From Promethearchaeota archaeon (GTDB lineage Archaea; Asgardarchaeota; Lokiarchaeia; Sigyniarchaeales; SOKP01), in contig JABCSY010000011.1 in the NCBI GenBank assembly GCA_018238625.1, positions 1 to 58,344 on the forward strand: a DNA stretch of 58,344 nucleotides, in the 5' to 3' direction. The position numbers and the translations under genes are program-made. Each line of letters opens with the position of its first letter. The first letter of the stretch is position 1. The notes below the pieces were generated by a model that saw only the letters and a list, made by a program, of their open reading frames with translations, searched no databases and was not told the origin of the DNA. This document shows, piece after piece, positions 45,373-53,912 of this stretch.

Positions 45373-46287
45373 TTGAAACCTAATCTACTTTCAGATAAAA
45401 AAGTTATAATTACAGCAGCTATTACTGGTGGAATTCATGGTAAATGGGCAAATCCAGCTCTACCATTAACAGCCAAAGAACAAGCGCAAGCCGCGCTAGA
45501 ATGTTATGAAGCGGGGGCCTCAATTGTTCATATTCACGTTCGTGGCGATGATGGTCAAAATACTCCAGACTTGAAATATTACGGTAAAACAGTAGGGCAA
45601 ATTGGGGAAAAGTGTCCCATATTAAGACAAATCGGAAATGGAATCGGCGCTAAAGTTGTAGAACATGCATTTACCACCAAATCTGGTAAAAAAAGAGTTA
45701 CGACCGAGATTGTCCAACCCTCTTTAGAAGAACGATTAAACCTAATAAACATAGAACCCGAACCTGAAATGCATACTATTAATGCTGGTTCTTTCGAATT
45801 TAGAACTCCCTATGGTGGCTCGCTATTCCTGAATCCACAAGATTTCAATCGTAAATATATTAAAAGGTGCAACAAAAAAGGGTTTGGCATAGAAATCGAG
45901 GTGTATGATTCCAGTCACATTACTAACGTTTTAGAATTTGTTGAGACCGGGTTATTAACGCCCCCTCTACACTTTAGCTTAGTATTAGGAATTAAAGGAG
46001 GTGCAGAGGCTAATCCCGCTAATCTTTTACGCATGGTCGATCAAATACCAGAAGGATCTACATGGCAAGTAGTTACTGTTGGTAAATTTAATCTCCGTAC
46101 GACTGTAATGGCTATGTGTATGGGAGGTAACGTAAGAACTGGATTAGAAGATACTATTTATTACGGAAAAGGAGAACTGGCTCAAGGTAATGCTCAACTA
46201 GTAAAAAGAATGGTTAGAATTGCTAAAGAAATCGGAAGAGAAGTCGCGACAGTTGAAGAAACTAAAGAAATATTGGGAATAAAATAA
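45373..46287 (+). CDS. Beta-keto acid cleavage enzyme (BKACE, 3-keto-5-aminohexanoate cleavage type)
   Basis: 304 residues from TTG 45373. The start IITAAITGGIHGKWANPALP, followed by AALECYEAGASIVHIHVRGDDG, is diagnostic: the HIH pair binds zinc and the Arg and Asp lie near the substrate. LRQIGNGIG, VYDSSHI and FSLVLGIKGGAEANP also fit DUF849/Kce. Enzymes of this family condense a beta-keto acid with acetyl-CoA to give acetoacetate and a new CoA ester, as in lysine fermentation or carnitine breakdown. Which beta-keto acid is used here is unknown. Confidence 0.85.
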   Translation: MKPNLLSDKKVIITAAITGGIHGKWANPALPLTAKEQAQAALECYEAGASIVHIHVRGDDGQNTPDLKYYGKTVGQIGEKCPILRQIGNGIGAKVVEHAFTTKSGKKRVTTEIVQPSLEERLNLINIEPEPEMHTINAGSFEFRTPYGGSLFLNPQDFNRKYIKRCNKKGFGIEIEVYDSSHITNVLEFVETGLLTPPLHFSLVLGIKGGAEANPANLLRMVDQIPEGSTWQVVTVGKFNLRTTVMAMCMGGNVRTGLEDTIYYGKGELAQGNAQLVKRMVRIAKEIGREVATVEETKEILGIK

Positions 46288-46401
46288 AAATCGTTGGATT
46301 TATTCAACGTGATTTATTTTTTTGACATTATCGTAATCTCATACTAACATTTATTAATTGAGGTTAGATCACAATATATAGCACTATTGAGAGTAAATTT
46401 G

Positions 46402-46830
46402 ATGAATAGAAAAAAGATTTCTTGGTTTGGATTTAACTTAACACAGAAACAATCTGTACATATATTTATATTGTCAATTGCAGGACTTATCATTTCAGTA
46501 TTTTTGTTAATGACGTTGGTGTTCCCGATAATAATGATCAATATATATTATGATAACTATTATCCAGATGACTCCTATATTATCATGACGATTATTAGCA
46601 TGCTTCCTTTTATGTTTTTATCAGGTGTGGTATTTTTATTAAGTCTTTATTCCTTGATTCAATGCAGAAAAATAGCTAAATACTACTCTCCTTTAGTTGA
46701 TCCTGTGTTAGAACCGAAAACAAAATCCCAGTATAATGAAGTTACACCGGACCCTATTGCCAAATTTTGCCCTAATTGTGGAAAAATAAAGAAAAGTCAT
46801 GAAAAATTTTGTACTAATTGTGGGCAATAA
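46402..46830 (+). CDS. Membrane protein with C-terminal zinc ribbon
   Basis: 142 residues from ATG 46402 (TTG 46387 adds five). Two hydrophobic segments at about 18-45 and 65-90 are followed by a soluble tail ending in CPNCGKIKKSHEKFCTNCGQ, a zinc ribbon with two CxxC pairs. The function is unknown; such membrane zinc-ribbon proteins are common in Asgard and other archaea. Confidence 0.65.
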   Translation: MNRKKISWFGFNLTQKQSVHIFILSIAGLIISVFLLMTLVFPIIMINIYYDNYYPDDSYIIMTIISMLPFMFLSGVVFLLSLYSLIQCRKIAKYYSPLVDPVLEPKTKSQYNEVTPDPIAKFCPNCGKIKKSHEKFCTNCGQ

Positions 46831-46923
46831 TTATAATTTCAACGGATAAACTCCGTATTTCTTAGTGGCTTCAATCATCCATTTGCTATTTTGATAAGTC
46901 ATGTCTGGATGGGAATTAGAGGG
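46831..46923 (-). pseudogene. Fragment of a URO-D-like gene 3' end
   Basis: The minus strand encodes NSHPDMTYQNSKWMIEAT followed by KKYGVYPLKL and a stop. This matches the last 28 residues of the protein at 48480-49637 with a few changes (H to Y, I to S, I to L). Upstream the frame meets stops at once. About 95 bases are near-identical to 48481-48577. It is the remnant of a second, deleted copy. Confidence 0.85.
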
Positions 46924-47036
46924 TTACTAATTTTTAAGTTTAGAAATTGTAATAGATATATGATTTCATCTCAAATTTAAAAATTATTATAATCTAAATA
47001 ATAAAATCTTATATAATAGATGCCATAAAGAGATTC

Positions 47037-48401
47037 ATGGAAAAGATTTCAAAAGAAGAATTAATTAGAAAATCTAAAGTTCCTGAATTGAATGCTTTAA
47101 AAATGCACTCTTTTTATAAAGGTAAAATGCAAGTAATGCCACGTTGTCAAATTCGTAACCATGAAGATTTTGGAATTTGGTATTCTCCCGGAGTTGCTGC
47201 ACCTAGTAACGAAATTCATGCTAATATTGAGAAAGTATACGACTATACAAGTAAATGGAACTATGTAGCTGTTGTATCGGATGGATCTAGAGTTTTGGGT
47301 TTGGGAAATATTGGTGCTGAAGCAGCTCTACCCGTCATGGAAGGTAAATCGTTGCTATTTAAATTTTTAGGCGGAGTAGATGCATTTCCAATGTGTATTG
47401 GTCCTGACTTATCAGCTGATGATATAATTAATTTTGTTAAAACAATACAACCTACATTTGGAGGAATTAATTTAGAAGATATAAGTAGTCCAAAATGCTT
47501 TAAAGTTTTAGAAACACTTCGTTCAGACCCAGACATAAGAATTCCAGTATGGCACGACGATCAGCAAGGAACGGCTACAGTAACGCTAGCTGGTTTAATA
47601 AATGCATTGAAAATCGTAGGTAAAAAAAAAAGCGATATAAAGATTGTATTTAATGGAATTGGTGCAGCAAATTTTGCAATTTCTCGACTTCTAAAAAAAG
47701 ACGGGTTTAATTTGAAAAAAGCTCTTTTCGTCGACTCTAAAGGGATATTGTATAAAGCTCGTCCTGATTTACAAAATTCTGAAAGTTATAAATCTAATAT
47801 TGCCAATTCTAGTAATCCGGAGGAAATTCAAGGAGATTGTGGCGTTGCTATGGATGGTGCTGATATTCTTTTATCATTAAGTGCTCCAGGTCCAAATATT
47901 ATTAAAAAAAAATGGGTTTCTAAAATGGCAGATGATGCTATAGTATTTGCTTGCGCTAATCCTGTTCCAGAAATATTTCCATGGGATGCAAAAGAAGCAG
48001 GAGCTAGAATTGTAGCAACTGGCCGCTCAGACTTTCCAAATCAAGTTAACAATTCTTTAGGATTTCCAGGAATATTTAGAGGGACTTTGGATGTGCGAGC
48101 AAAAACAATTACAGACGAAATGTGTATTGCTGCATCTTATGCATTAGCTAATTTAGTTTACGAAATTAAAGGATGCTTCCTTGAAGATTGTCTATTACCA
48201 ACTATGGAATTTGGAGAAATGTACATTAAAGAAGCCGTTGCTGTTGGATTAAAAGCGATTGAACAAGGAATCGCTAAAATTAAGCTTTCTGAAGAAGAGT
48301 TATATAACGAATCTAAAAAAATAATTGATAATGCTCATTCTCAAGTTAATATATTAATGGAAAATGGCCTTATTCCTCCATACAACGATTATATAAAATA
48401 A
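47037..48401 (+). CDS. NAD(P)-dependent malic enzyme
   Basis: 454 residues. It has WYSPGVAAPSNEI near 45, DGSRVLGLGNIG near 80, the active-site region GGINLEDI near 143, PVWHDDQQGTATVTLAGL and the dinucleotide-binding FNGIGAANFA near 202. There is no C-terminal phosphotransacetylase domain, as expected for short malic enzymes. It decarboxylates malate to pyruvate with NAD(P)+. It lies between the URO-D fragment and the intact URO-D-like gene. Confidence 0.9.
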   Translation: MEKISKEELIRKSKVPELNALKMHSFYKGKMQVMPRCQIRNHEDFGIWYSPGVAAPSNEIHANIEKVYDYTSKWNYVAVVSDGSRVLGLGNIGAEAALPVMEGKSLLFKFLGGVDAFPMCIGPDLSADDIINFVKTIQPTFGGINLEDISSPKCFKVLETLRSDPDIRIPVWHDDQQGTATVTLAGLINALKIVGKKKSDIKIVFNGIGAANFAISRLLKKDGFNLKKALFVDSKGILYKARPDLQNSESYKSNIANSSNPEEIQGDCGVAMDGADILLSLSAPGPNIIKKKWVSKMADDAIVFACANPVPEIFPWDAKEAGARIVATGRSDFPNQVNNSLGFPGIFRGTLDVRAKTITDEMCIAASYALANLVYEIKGCFLEDCLLPTMEFGEMYIKEAVAVGLKAIEQGIAKIKLSEEELYNESKKIIDNAHSQVNILMENGLIPPYNDYIK

Positions 48402-48479
48402 TCCTTTTTTAAATATATTAAAGCTTCTAATAAATGGAATTCTTACAAATCTTTTTTTTATTAGAAAAATTTTTTGTCT

Positions 48480-49637
48480 TTAAATTTTCAACGGATAAAC
48501 GCCGTGTTTCTTTGTGGCTTCAATCATCCATTTAATATTTTGATAAGTCATATCAGGATGGGAATTAGAAGGAGATAACATATAACCTCCTCCATGGCCA
48601 AGCTTTCTAATTGCGTATTTCACAGCATCTTCAACTTCTTTCTGAGTCCCTTTTACTAGAACATGAGACGTGTCAATATTGCCAAGAAGGCATAATTTAT
48701 CACCAACCTTCTTTTTTACTAAATCTAAATCTACATAGGGTGGTTCGAGACAATGTAAACCATCAAAACCGGCTTCAAGCACGAAATCAAGCAGCGAAGT
48801 GATGTCACCGTCGGAATGGAAAATGATTTTACCTCCCCATTCGTGTACCGCTTCTGTGACGCGTTTCATACAAGGTAAAACGTATTTATCGATGTATTTG
48901 GGATTAATTAGTGGACCGCTTTTGAAAGCAATATCTCCTCCTTCGAAGAAAACTTTTGCTCCTAAGTCCGCGTAAACCTTAAAAACGCCTAGTACAAATT
49001 CTGTAGTTTGCTCAAACCTTTCTTGAATTAGTTTTGGATCTTTACGCAAAGCTCTCGAAAAGGCGCCCATCCCCATCCCCTGCCATACAGGTGGGAACAC
49101 GCTAGCGAAATCGTCTTGAGCCATCATGCAGAAATCAGGGTTCGCAAACTTCTTTTTATGTCTTTGAATTGTTTTGTAAAACTTTTTGGCTCGCCTAAGG
49201 TGTTCGTTTAAGTCCGGCTTAGGAAAGTTATCCCAATCTTCTTGATTTTTAATCTGACCGTCAACATAATAAGGAAAGATATTGCCGTCGAGGTTAATAA
49301 TTTTATAATTTCGACCAAATATATCGCTCATTTCTTTTTTACTTTCAAACTTAAATGGAATATATCCTACTCCACATGTATCGTAACCAATCGCAGCCCC
49401 AGTTTCTATCGCCCGTGAAAATACGTTTATTTCGATTTCAGTCATGATGCTATTGACTCGATCGACCCAGTCGTCAGGATATTGTTGTTCAAGTTCATCG
49501 AAAACATCAAACGCGCTTCTAGGTGGTTTTCCCAATACTTCATCGCATATGACTCCATCAACTGCTACAGCGTGGATTGGTACGCGGTCTACAGGATCGT
49601 GATTTAACGCTGCCCATACTCTTTCTTTACTATTCAT
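48480..49637 (-). CDS. Uroporphyrinogen-decarboxylase-fold (MtaA/CmuA-related) protein
   Basis: 385 residues. It opens RVWAALNHDPVDRVPIHA, as in URO-D superfamily proteins, and has GGKIIFHSDGDITSLLD, GFDGLHCLEPP and LCLLGNIDTS. MtaA-type methyltransferases bind zinc with an HxC motif at the place that here reads HSDGD, so the Cys ligand is missing. True HemE signature residues are also not clear. It is therefore a URO-D-like protein, possibly a corrinoid methyltransferase of altered type. A fragment of a second copy lies at 46831-46923. Confidence 0.75.
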   Translation of the reverse strand: MNSKERVWAALNHDPVDRVPIHAVAVDGVICDEVLGKPPRSAFDVFDELEQQYPDDWVDRVNSIMTEIEINVFSRAIETGAAIGYDTCGVGYIPFKFESKKEMSDIFGRNYKIINLDGNIFPYYVDGQIKNQEDWDNFPKPDLNEHLRRAKKFYKTIQRHKKKFANPDFCMMAQDDFASVFPPVWQGMGMGAFSRALRKDPKLIQERFEQTTEFVLGVFKVYADLGAKVFFEGGDIAFKSGPLINPKYIDKYVLPCMKRVTEAVHEWGGKIIFHSDGDITSLLDFVLEAGFDGLHCLEPPYVDLDLVKKKVGDKLCLLGNIDTSHVLVKGTQKEVEDAVKYAIRKLGHGGGYMLSPSNSHPDMTYQNIKWMIEATKKHGVYPLKI

Positions 49638-49712
49638 TATTTAGATTGTTCGAAGTTAGTTTTAAAATTAAATTAAATATGAAAAAATAAAAAAAAATAA
49701 AAAAATTTTACT

Positions 49713-51113
49713 TTAAGCTCTCAATTTTTCTCTTACGCTTTCAAGTCTTTCTCCATGTAAACCATAGGATTTCATCGCTAGTAAACCAATTACAAGTGCA
49801 ATGCTAGGAAAGACTACCATTATGGCTTTTAGCCCTAATATAACTAAGCTTGGGTCTATAGCGGGAATAAATTGTTTTTCCCAACCCATATTTCCAAACA
49901 TAAAGCCAATAGTTAAAATGACTAAGATTATTGAGATTCGATGAATAAACGCGTTAATTCCATAAAAGCTAGCAGATCGTTTAACTCCAAATTTAACTGC
50001 GTCTTCGTCTATAACATCAGCGTGTAAAATGTCGACGTAAAACAAAGCCCCTGACAATGGAAATCCTTGAAGTGCTACAAGAAGAATAAACGCGATCTGA
50101 AACGCTTCTCCAGTTATAAATAAGAATGGAAACAGCGTACAAATCCAAATTCCTAATGTTATCATGAAAGCTTTTCGCATTCCGTATTTAAAGCCAAGCT
50201 TTTTGTGAATTGGCATGACAAGTGCAGCAATGATAAAAGCTAACATTAGCGATATCCCGACTATAAGCGAGCCACCTCCTGCAAATATAGGACCCCCTAT
50301 AACGTATTCAGCGTAAATAGGAATAATCATAGGTAAAATGCTAAAACAATACCAAACCGCAGTATTTGCTATAACAAATTTTATAAATGTTTTATTTGTC
50401 AATGTAATTTTCATTGATTGAAAAAACGAAGGTCTTTTTTCAAAATCTTCCGTCATTTCTACTTTCTCTTCAATCCCTTTCAAAAGAAACGGTATTGAGA
50501 TTATAAGCGTAAAAACTGCTACGATGATCGCCATCGTAAAATATTGGCTTTTGGCGAGGGGAATTGCCGCGTCTGCTGGAACATAATCGGAAATAAATAT
50601 CATCGGAATAAGTGAGCTTAAAATCAATGCAATTACGGTTAGGCCTTTAATAAATAGGTTAGCAGAAGCTCTCTGTTTCTCAGTTGGGAACATTTCTGGG
50701 AAAATTGCGTTCACATTTACATCAAACATAGTATAGAAGAACTCAAAGATAATAATCGTTGATAAAAAGTAAATAAACTCTAGCATTTTATCGCTTGTAG
50801 TGAAAGGCACGTAGAACATTAAAACCACCGTAATGCATAACGGAATTATCGAAATAAGTAGATAAAACTTTCTTTTTCCCCACTTTCCTCTATGCTTCGT
50901 CCTTTCTGAGAGCGCTCCGAGCATTGGGTCGTTAATTGCGTTCCATATGCCCCAAATGACGTAAGTAATTATCATCAAATCCATAGGTATTAAGACGACT
51001 GTAAAATAGAAGGTAAAAATCAAGAATTGAAAGATTTGGTAAGTAAGCTGATCCGGAAATGCGCTAAGGCCAAAAAGGAACTTTTTCTTAAATGTTAATT
51101 TCTCTTCACTCAT
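49713..51113 (-). CDS. GPH-family (MelB-like) sugar:cation symporter
   Basis: 466 residues with about 12 membrane helices. The N terminus has GIWNAINDPMLGALSERTKHRGKWGKRKFYLL, the MelB-type loop with conserved Asp and Arg, and the middle has the FPEMFPTEKQRASAN stretch. The family moves melibiose, glucuronides or pentosides with Na+ or H+. It may be co-expressed with the URO-D-like gene, 75 bases downstream on the same strand. Confidence 0.82.
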   Translation of the reverse strand: MSEEKLTFKKKFLFGLSAFPDQLTYQIFQFLIFTFYFTVVLIPMDLMIITYVIWGIWNAINDPMLGALSERTKHRGKWGKRKFYLLISIIPLCITVVLMFYVPFTTSDKMLEFIYFLSTIIIFEFFYTMFDVNVNAIFPEMFPTEKQRASANLFIKGLTVIALILSSLIPMIFISDYVPADAAIPLAKSQYFTMAIIVAVFTLIISIPFLLKGIEEKVEMTEDFEKRPSFFQSMKITLTNKTFIKFVIANTAVWYCFSILPMIIPIYAEYVIGGPIFAGGGSLIVGISLMLAFIIAALVMPIHKKLGFKYGMRKAFMITLGIWICTLFPFLFITGEAFQIAFILLVALQGFPLSGALFYVDILHADVIDEDAVKFGVKRSASFYGINAFIHRISIILVILTIGFMFGNMGWEKQFIPAIDPSLVILGLKAIMVVFPSIALVIGLLAMKSYGLHGERLESVREKLRA

Positions 51114-51358
51114 TATTTTTTATCCCTAAATTGTAATTAAATTTTAATTAAATTTGATTAGATTATATCTTATTTAAAATTATTCAATTATATTATATCT
51201 TACATCTAAGTTTATTTAGAATTAATTTGGTTAAAACCTACAAACGATCGACACCAGATGCTCTTTTTATAAAAAATGAAACAAATATTTTAAAACGTGG
51301 AATTTATCTTATATTACGTATATTAAAAAACTAATTTAAGAAAAAGAGAAAAAAAACT

Positions 51359-52156
51359 ATGAAAATTATTGATATTGAAGGCGTTGGAGAAAAATACGCA
51401 AAGACACTAGGAAAAGCTACTATTGCAAACGTTGAAGACCTAATACCGTTAAAATGGGGCGAAATTAAAGAACTTGCTAAAACTACTAGTATTTCCTTAA
51501 AATTACTCGAAAAATGGCAAGACCAAGCTGAATTGATGGTAATTAAAGGCGTTGGTCCCGAATATTCAGAAGTATTAAATAAAATTGGTATTGATTCTTC
51601 GCGAGAACTTGCCTATCGAAATCCCAAGAATACCTTAGATAAAATTATTGAGTTTGATAAGGAACAACCTAATGTTATTAGAAAAATACCTAAAGTTGAA
51701 GATATTGAAGGTTGGATTAATGAAGCAAAAGATATGTATAATGTGAAGAAAACTAAGACAGCCCCTAAGGAAACCCCAATTATAGAGATTGAGGGAATCG
51801 GTAAAAAATATGGTACAAAAATGGAAACAGCAGGAGTTCTTGACGTTGAGAGTTTAATAGGACTAGACAGAGATGGAATTAAAAAATTAGCAGAAAAAAC
51901 AAAGATTTCAGAAAAATTAATCGATAAGTGGGCAGAACACGCTGATTTGATGAGAATTGGTGGCATAGGTCCTGAATACGCTGAAGTGATTAATGAAATT
52001 GGAATTGATTCAGTTAAAGAATTTGCTCAACGTAACCCTAATAATACTTTAGAGCGCATAATGAAACTAGATAAAGAGAAGCCTGATATGTTTAGAAAAC
52101 CTCCAACGTTAAATATGATCGAAGGTTGGATAGACGAAGCTAAAAAAATCAAATAA
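51359..52156 (+). CDS. Tandem DUF4332-like helix-hairpin-helix protein
   Basis: 265 residues made of two similar halves (about 1-128 and 138-265). Each half has I-x-x-IEGxGxKY, a VEDLI/VESLI segment, IKxLAxxTxIS, a second hairpin IGGIGPEYAEV or IKGVGPEYSEV, and a closing W-I-NEAK or W-I-DEAK. This fits DUF4332 with two HhH motifs per unit. The domain is thought to bind nucleic acid or act as a scaffold; function is not established. It is similar in its GLGP-type hairpins to the C terminus of the L13e fusion at 17087-17716. Confidence 0.78.
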   Translation: MKIIDIEGVGEKYAKTLGKATIANVEDLIPLKWGEIKELAKTTSISLKLLEKWQDQAELMVIKGVGPEYSEVLNKIGIDSSRELAYRNPKNTLDKIIEFDKEQPNVIRKIPKVEDIEGWINEAKDMYNVKKTKTAPKETPIIEIEGIGKKYGTKMETAGVLDVESLIGLDRDGIKKLAEKTKISEKLIDKWAEHADLMRIGGIGPEYAEVINEIGIDSVKEFAQRNPNNTLERIMKLDKEKPDMFRKPPTLNMIEGWIDEAKKIK

Positions 52157-52339
52157 CTATTTCTACAATATATTTTTCTTTTTTTGATAAATTAAAAGAA
52201 TTCCCTGATTAGCAACTAGGATTTTTGGTTTTATATAATTTAAACAAGATAAAAAGTATAAAAACTTAAGATTGATATTCTATTAATAAAAACTATAATC
52301 GATTTACTTGTTAAATAATTAATCTTTAAAGTGAAATAA

Positions 52340-53170
52340 ATGGGAATTGATCTAGTAAAATTAAGAGAAGATTTCAAAGGTCCTCACTATTTAATTCCTA
52401 CCTCTGATGGAAAAGAATTATTTTTAAGAGTATGGGAACCTGAAAACCCTTCTAAAATCGCTATTCTTATCTTACATGGGATAACAGCTTATAGTGGACC
52501 ATATGAAATGCTTGGAGTGCCGCTATCTAAGATTGGATATACAGTTTATGGGTTAGATATGCGAGGACACGGATTATCTGATGGTATTAGAGGGGATTAT
52601 CCGAGCGATGAAAGACTCGTTAAGGATCTAGGAGAATCTATTTTATTTTTAAAAGAAAAGCATCCAACATTAATACTATTGGGGCATAGTATAGGTGCAC
52701 TAACAGCACTGATAGCATCAAGCTTTTACTTGAAAGAGATCAGTGGGTTGATTCTAATAAGTGCGGCTAGAGAAGTTAGGCCAAGCGTTTATAAAAAGAT
52801 GTCTATTTCTACTAAGTTGAAAATTCTTTTAAGTTCCATTATAAAACCCAGTAAACCAATTATCTCTTATTATCGTGATGGGATGACAGGATTGAACGAT
52901 CCATTGTATAATTTTAAATATACTCTTCGCTTTATGAAAATTTTAAATGTTAAAAAACTAAATATTCCAGATAAATTTGAAATTCCTATAGCTCTAGGAA
53001 TAGGTGAACATGACGAAATCTTTTCTGTCGAATCTGCTCGTTCTTTCTTTGATGAAATTCCTAGTGAAAATAAAAGATTTATCGTATTACCTAGTGCTAA
53101 ACATGCGGAATTTCCTGAAGGTTCTTGGAGTGAGCTAATTAATTGGCTATCTTCAACATTTAAATTATAA
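52340..53170 (+). CDS. Monoacylglycerol-lipase-like alpha/beta hydrolase
   Basis: 276 residues. It has ILHGITAYSGPYEML (oxyanion loop), GLDMRGHGLSDG, the nucleophile motif GHSIGAL near 116-122, a hydrolase Asp in GEHDEIFS near 224 and His in SAKHAEFPE near 253. This matches the MAG-lipase/lysophospholipase S33 group. It is followed after 33 bases by the pyruvate-kinase-C-terminal-like gene. Confidence 0.82.
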   Translation: MGIDLVKLREDFKGPHYLIPTSDGKELFLRVWEPENPSKIAILILHGITAYSGPYEMLGVPLSKIGYTVYGLDMRGHGLSDGIRGDYPSDERLVKDLGESILFLKEKHPTLILLGHSIGALTALIASSFYLKEISGLILISAAREVRPSVYKKMSISTKLKILLSSIIKPSKPIISYYRDGMTGLNDPLYNFKYTLRFMKILNVKKLNIPDKFEIPIALGIGEHDEIFSVESARSFFDEIPSENKRFIVLPSAKHAEFPEGSWSELINWLSSTFKL

Positions 53171-53203
53171 AATATTTATATTAAAAAATAGAGTTTGTGA
53201 TAT

Positions 53204-53788
53204 ATGGTAGACTTAAATTTAGAAGTTACGTATTTTGAGAAGGGAGGACCAAATAATACCGATAAAGCTTTAGAAATTGCGAAAAGATACGCTGATCAAT
53301 TTGGTATAAAGGATGTTGTTATCGCCAGTACCACAGGAACTACCGCTGAAAAAGCTGCCGAAATCTTTAACCCAAAGGAATATAATGTAATGGTTGTGAC
53401 CCACGCTTATTATTTTGTAAACAGTACAACAAGACAAGAATTCCCAGCGGAAAAATTAAATAGTCTTAAGGAACTTGGCTTAAAACTTCATGTTGGGACG
53501 CATTCAATGAGTGGAATTGAAAGAGGAATACGATTGAAAAAAGAGGCTTGGCAATTTGTTGATTTGTTAGCTAAGATGTTAGGATACCACTTCAGCCAAG
53601 GCGTTAAAGTATGCATAGAGATCTCAGCAACAATCTGCGATGCAGGATTAATCCCCGACCTTGAAAGAGATGTAATCGCAGTTGCAGGTACGGGTAGAGG
53701 TGCTGACACTGTATGTTTAATTAAACCCGCCCCAACTAGCGATTTTAAAAATCTTAGAGTAAAAGCAATTTTAGCTAAACCTCTATGA
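53204..53788 (+). CDS. Stand-alone pyruvate-kinase C-terminal-like domain protein
   Basis: 194 residues. ALEIAKRYADQFGIKDVVIASTTGTTAEKAAE and NVMVVTHAYYFVNSTTRQEFP follow the fold of the pyruvate kinase alpha/beta C-terminal domain, with the late motif VAGTGRGADTVCLIKPA. The kinase barrel is absent. Such proteins are common in archaea and bacteria; the domain binds effectors in pyruvate kinase, but the stand-alone role is unknown. Confidence 0.75.
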   Translation: MVDLNLEVTYFEKGGPNNTDKALEIAKRYADQFGIKDVVIASTTGTTAEKAAEIFNPKEYNVMVVTHAYYFVNSTTRQEFPAEKLNSLKELGLKLHVGTHSMSGIERGIRLKKEAWQFVDLLAKMLGYHFSQGVKVCIEISATICDAGLIPDLERDVIAVAGTGRGADTVCLIKPAPTSDFKNLRVKAILAKPL

Positions 53789-53912
53789 AAAGACTGAGTC
53801 TAAATTTCTTTCTTTTATTATTTGAACTTTCTGAAGAAATCTAAATCCCTTCACGCAAAATTTATAAGAAAATGGATTACAAAATCTATTAATTAAAATT
53901 ATCTATATAAAA

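Noticed and set aside
48480..49637. Assignment as HemE or MtaA
   Set aside because: The zinc ligands of MtaA are not found and haem-pathway context is missing, so only the superfamily is claimed.
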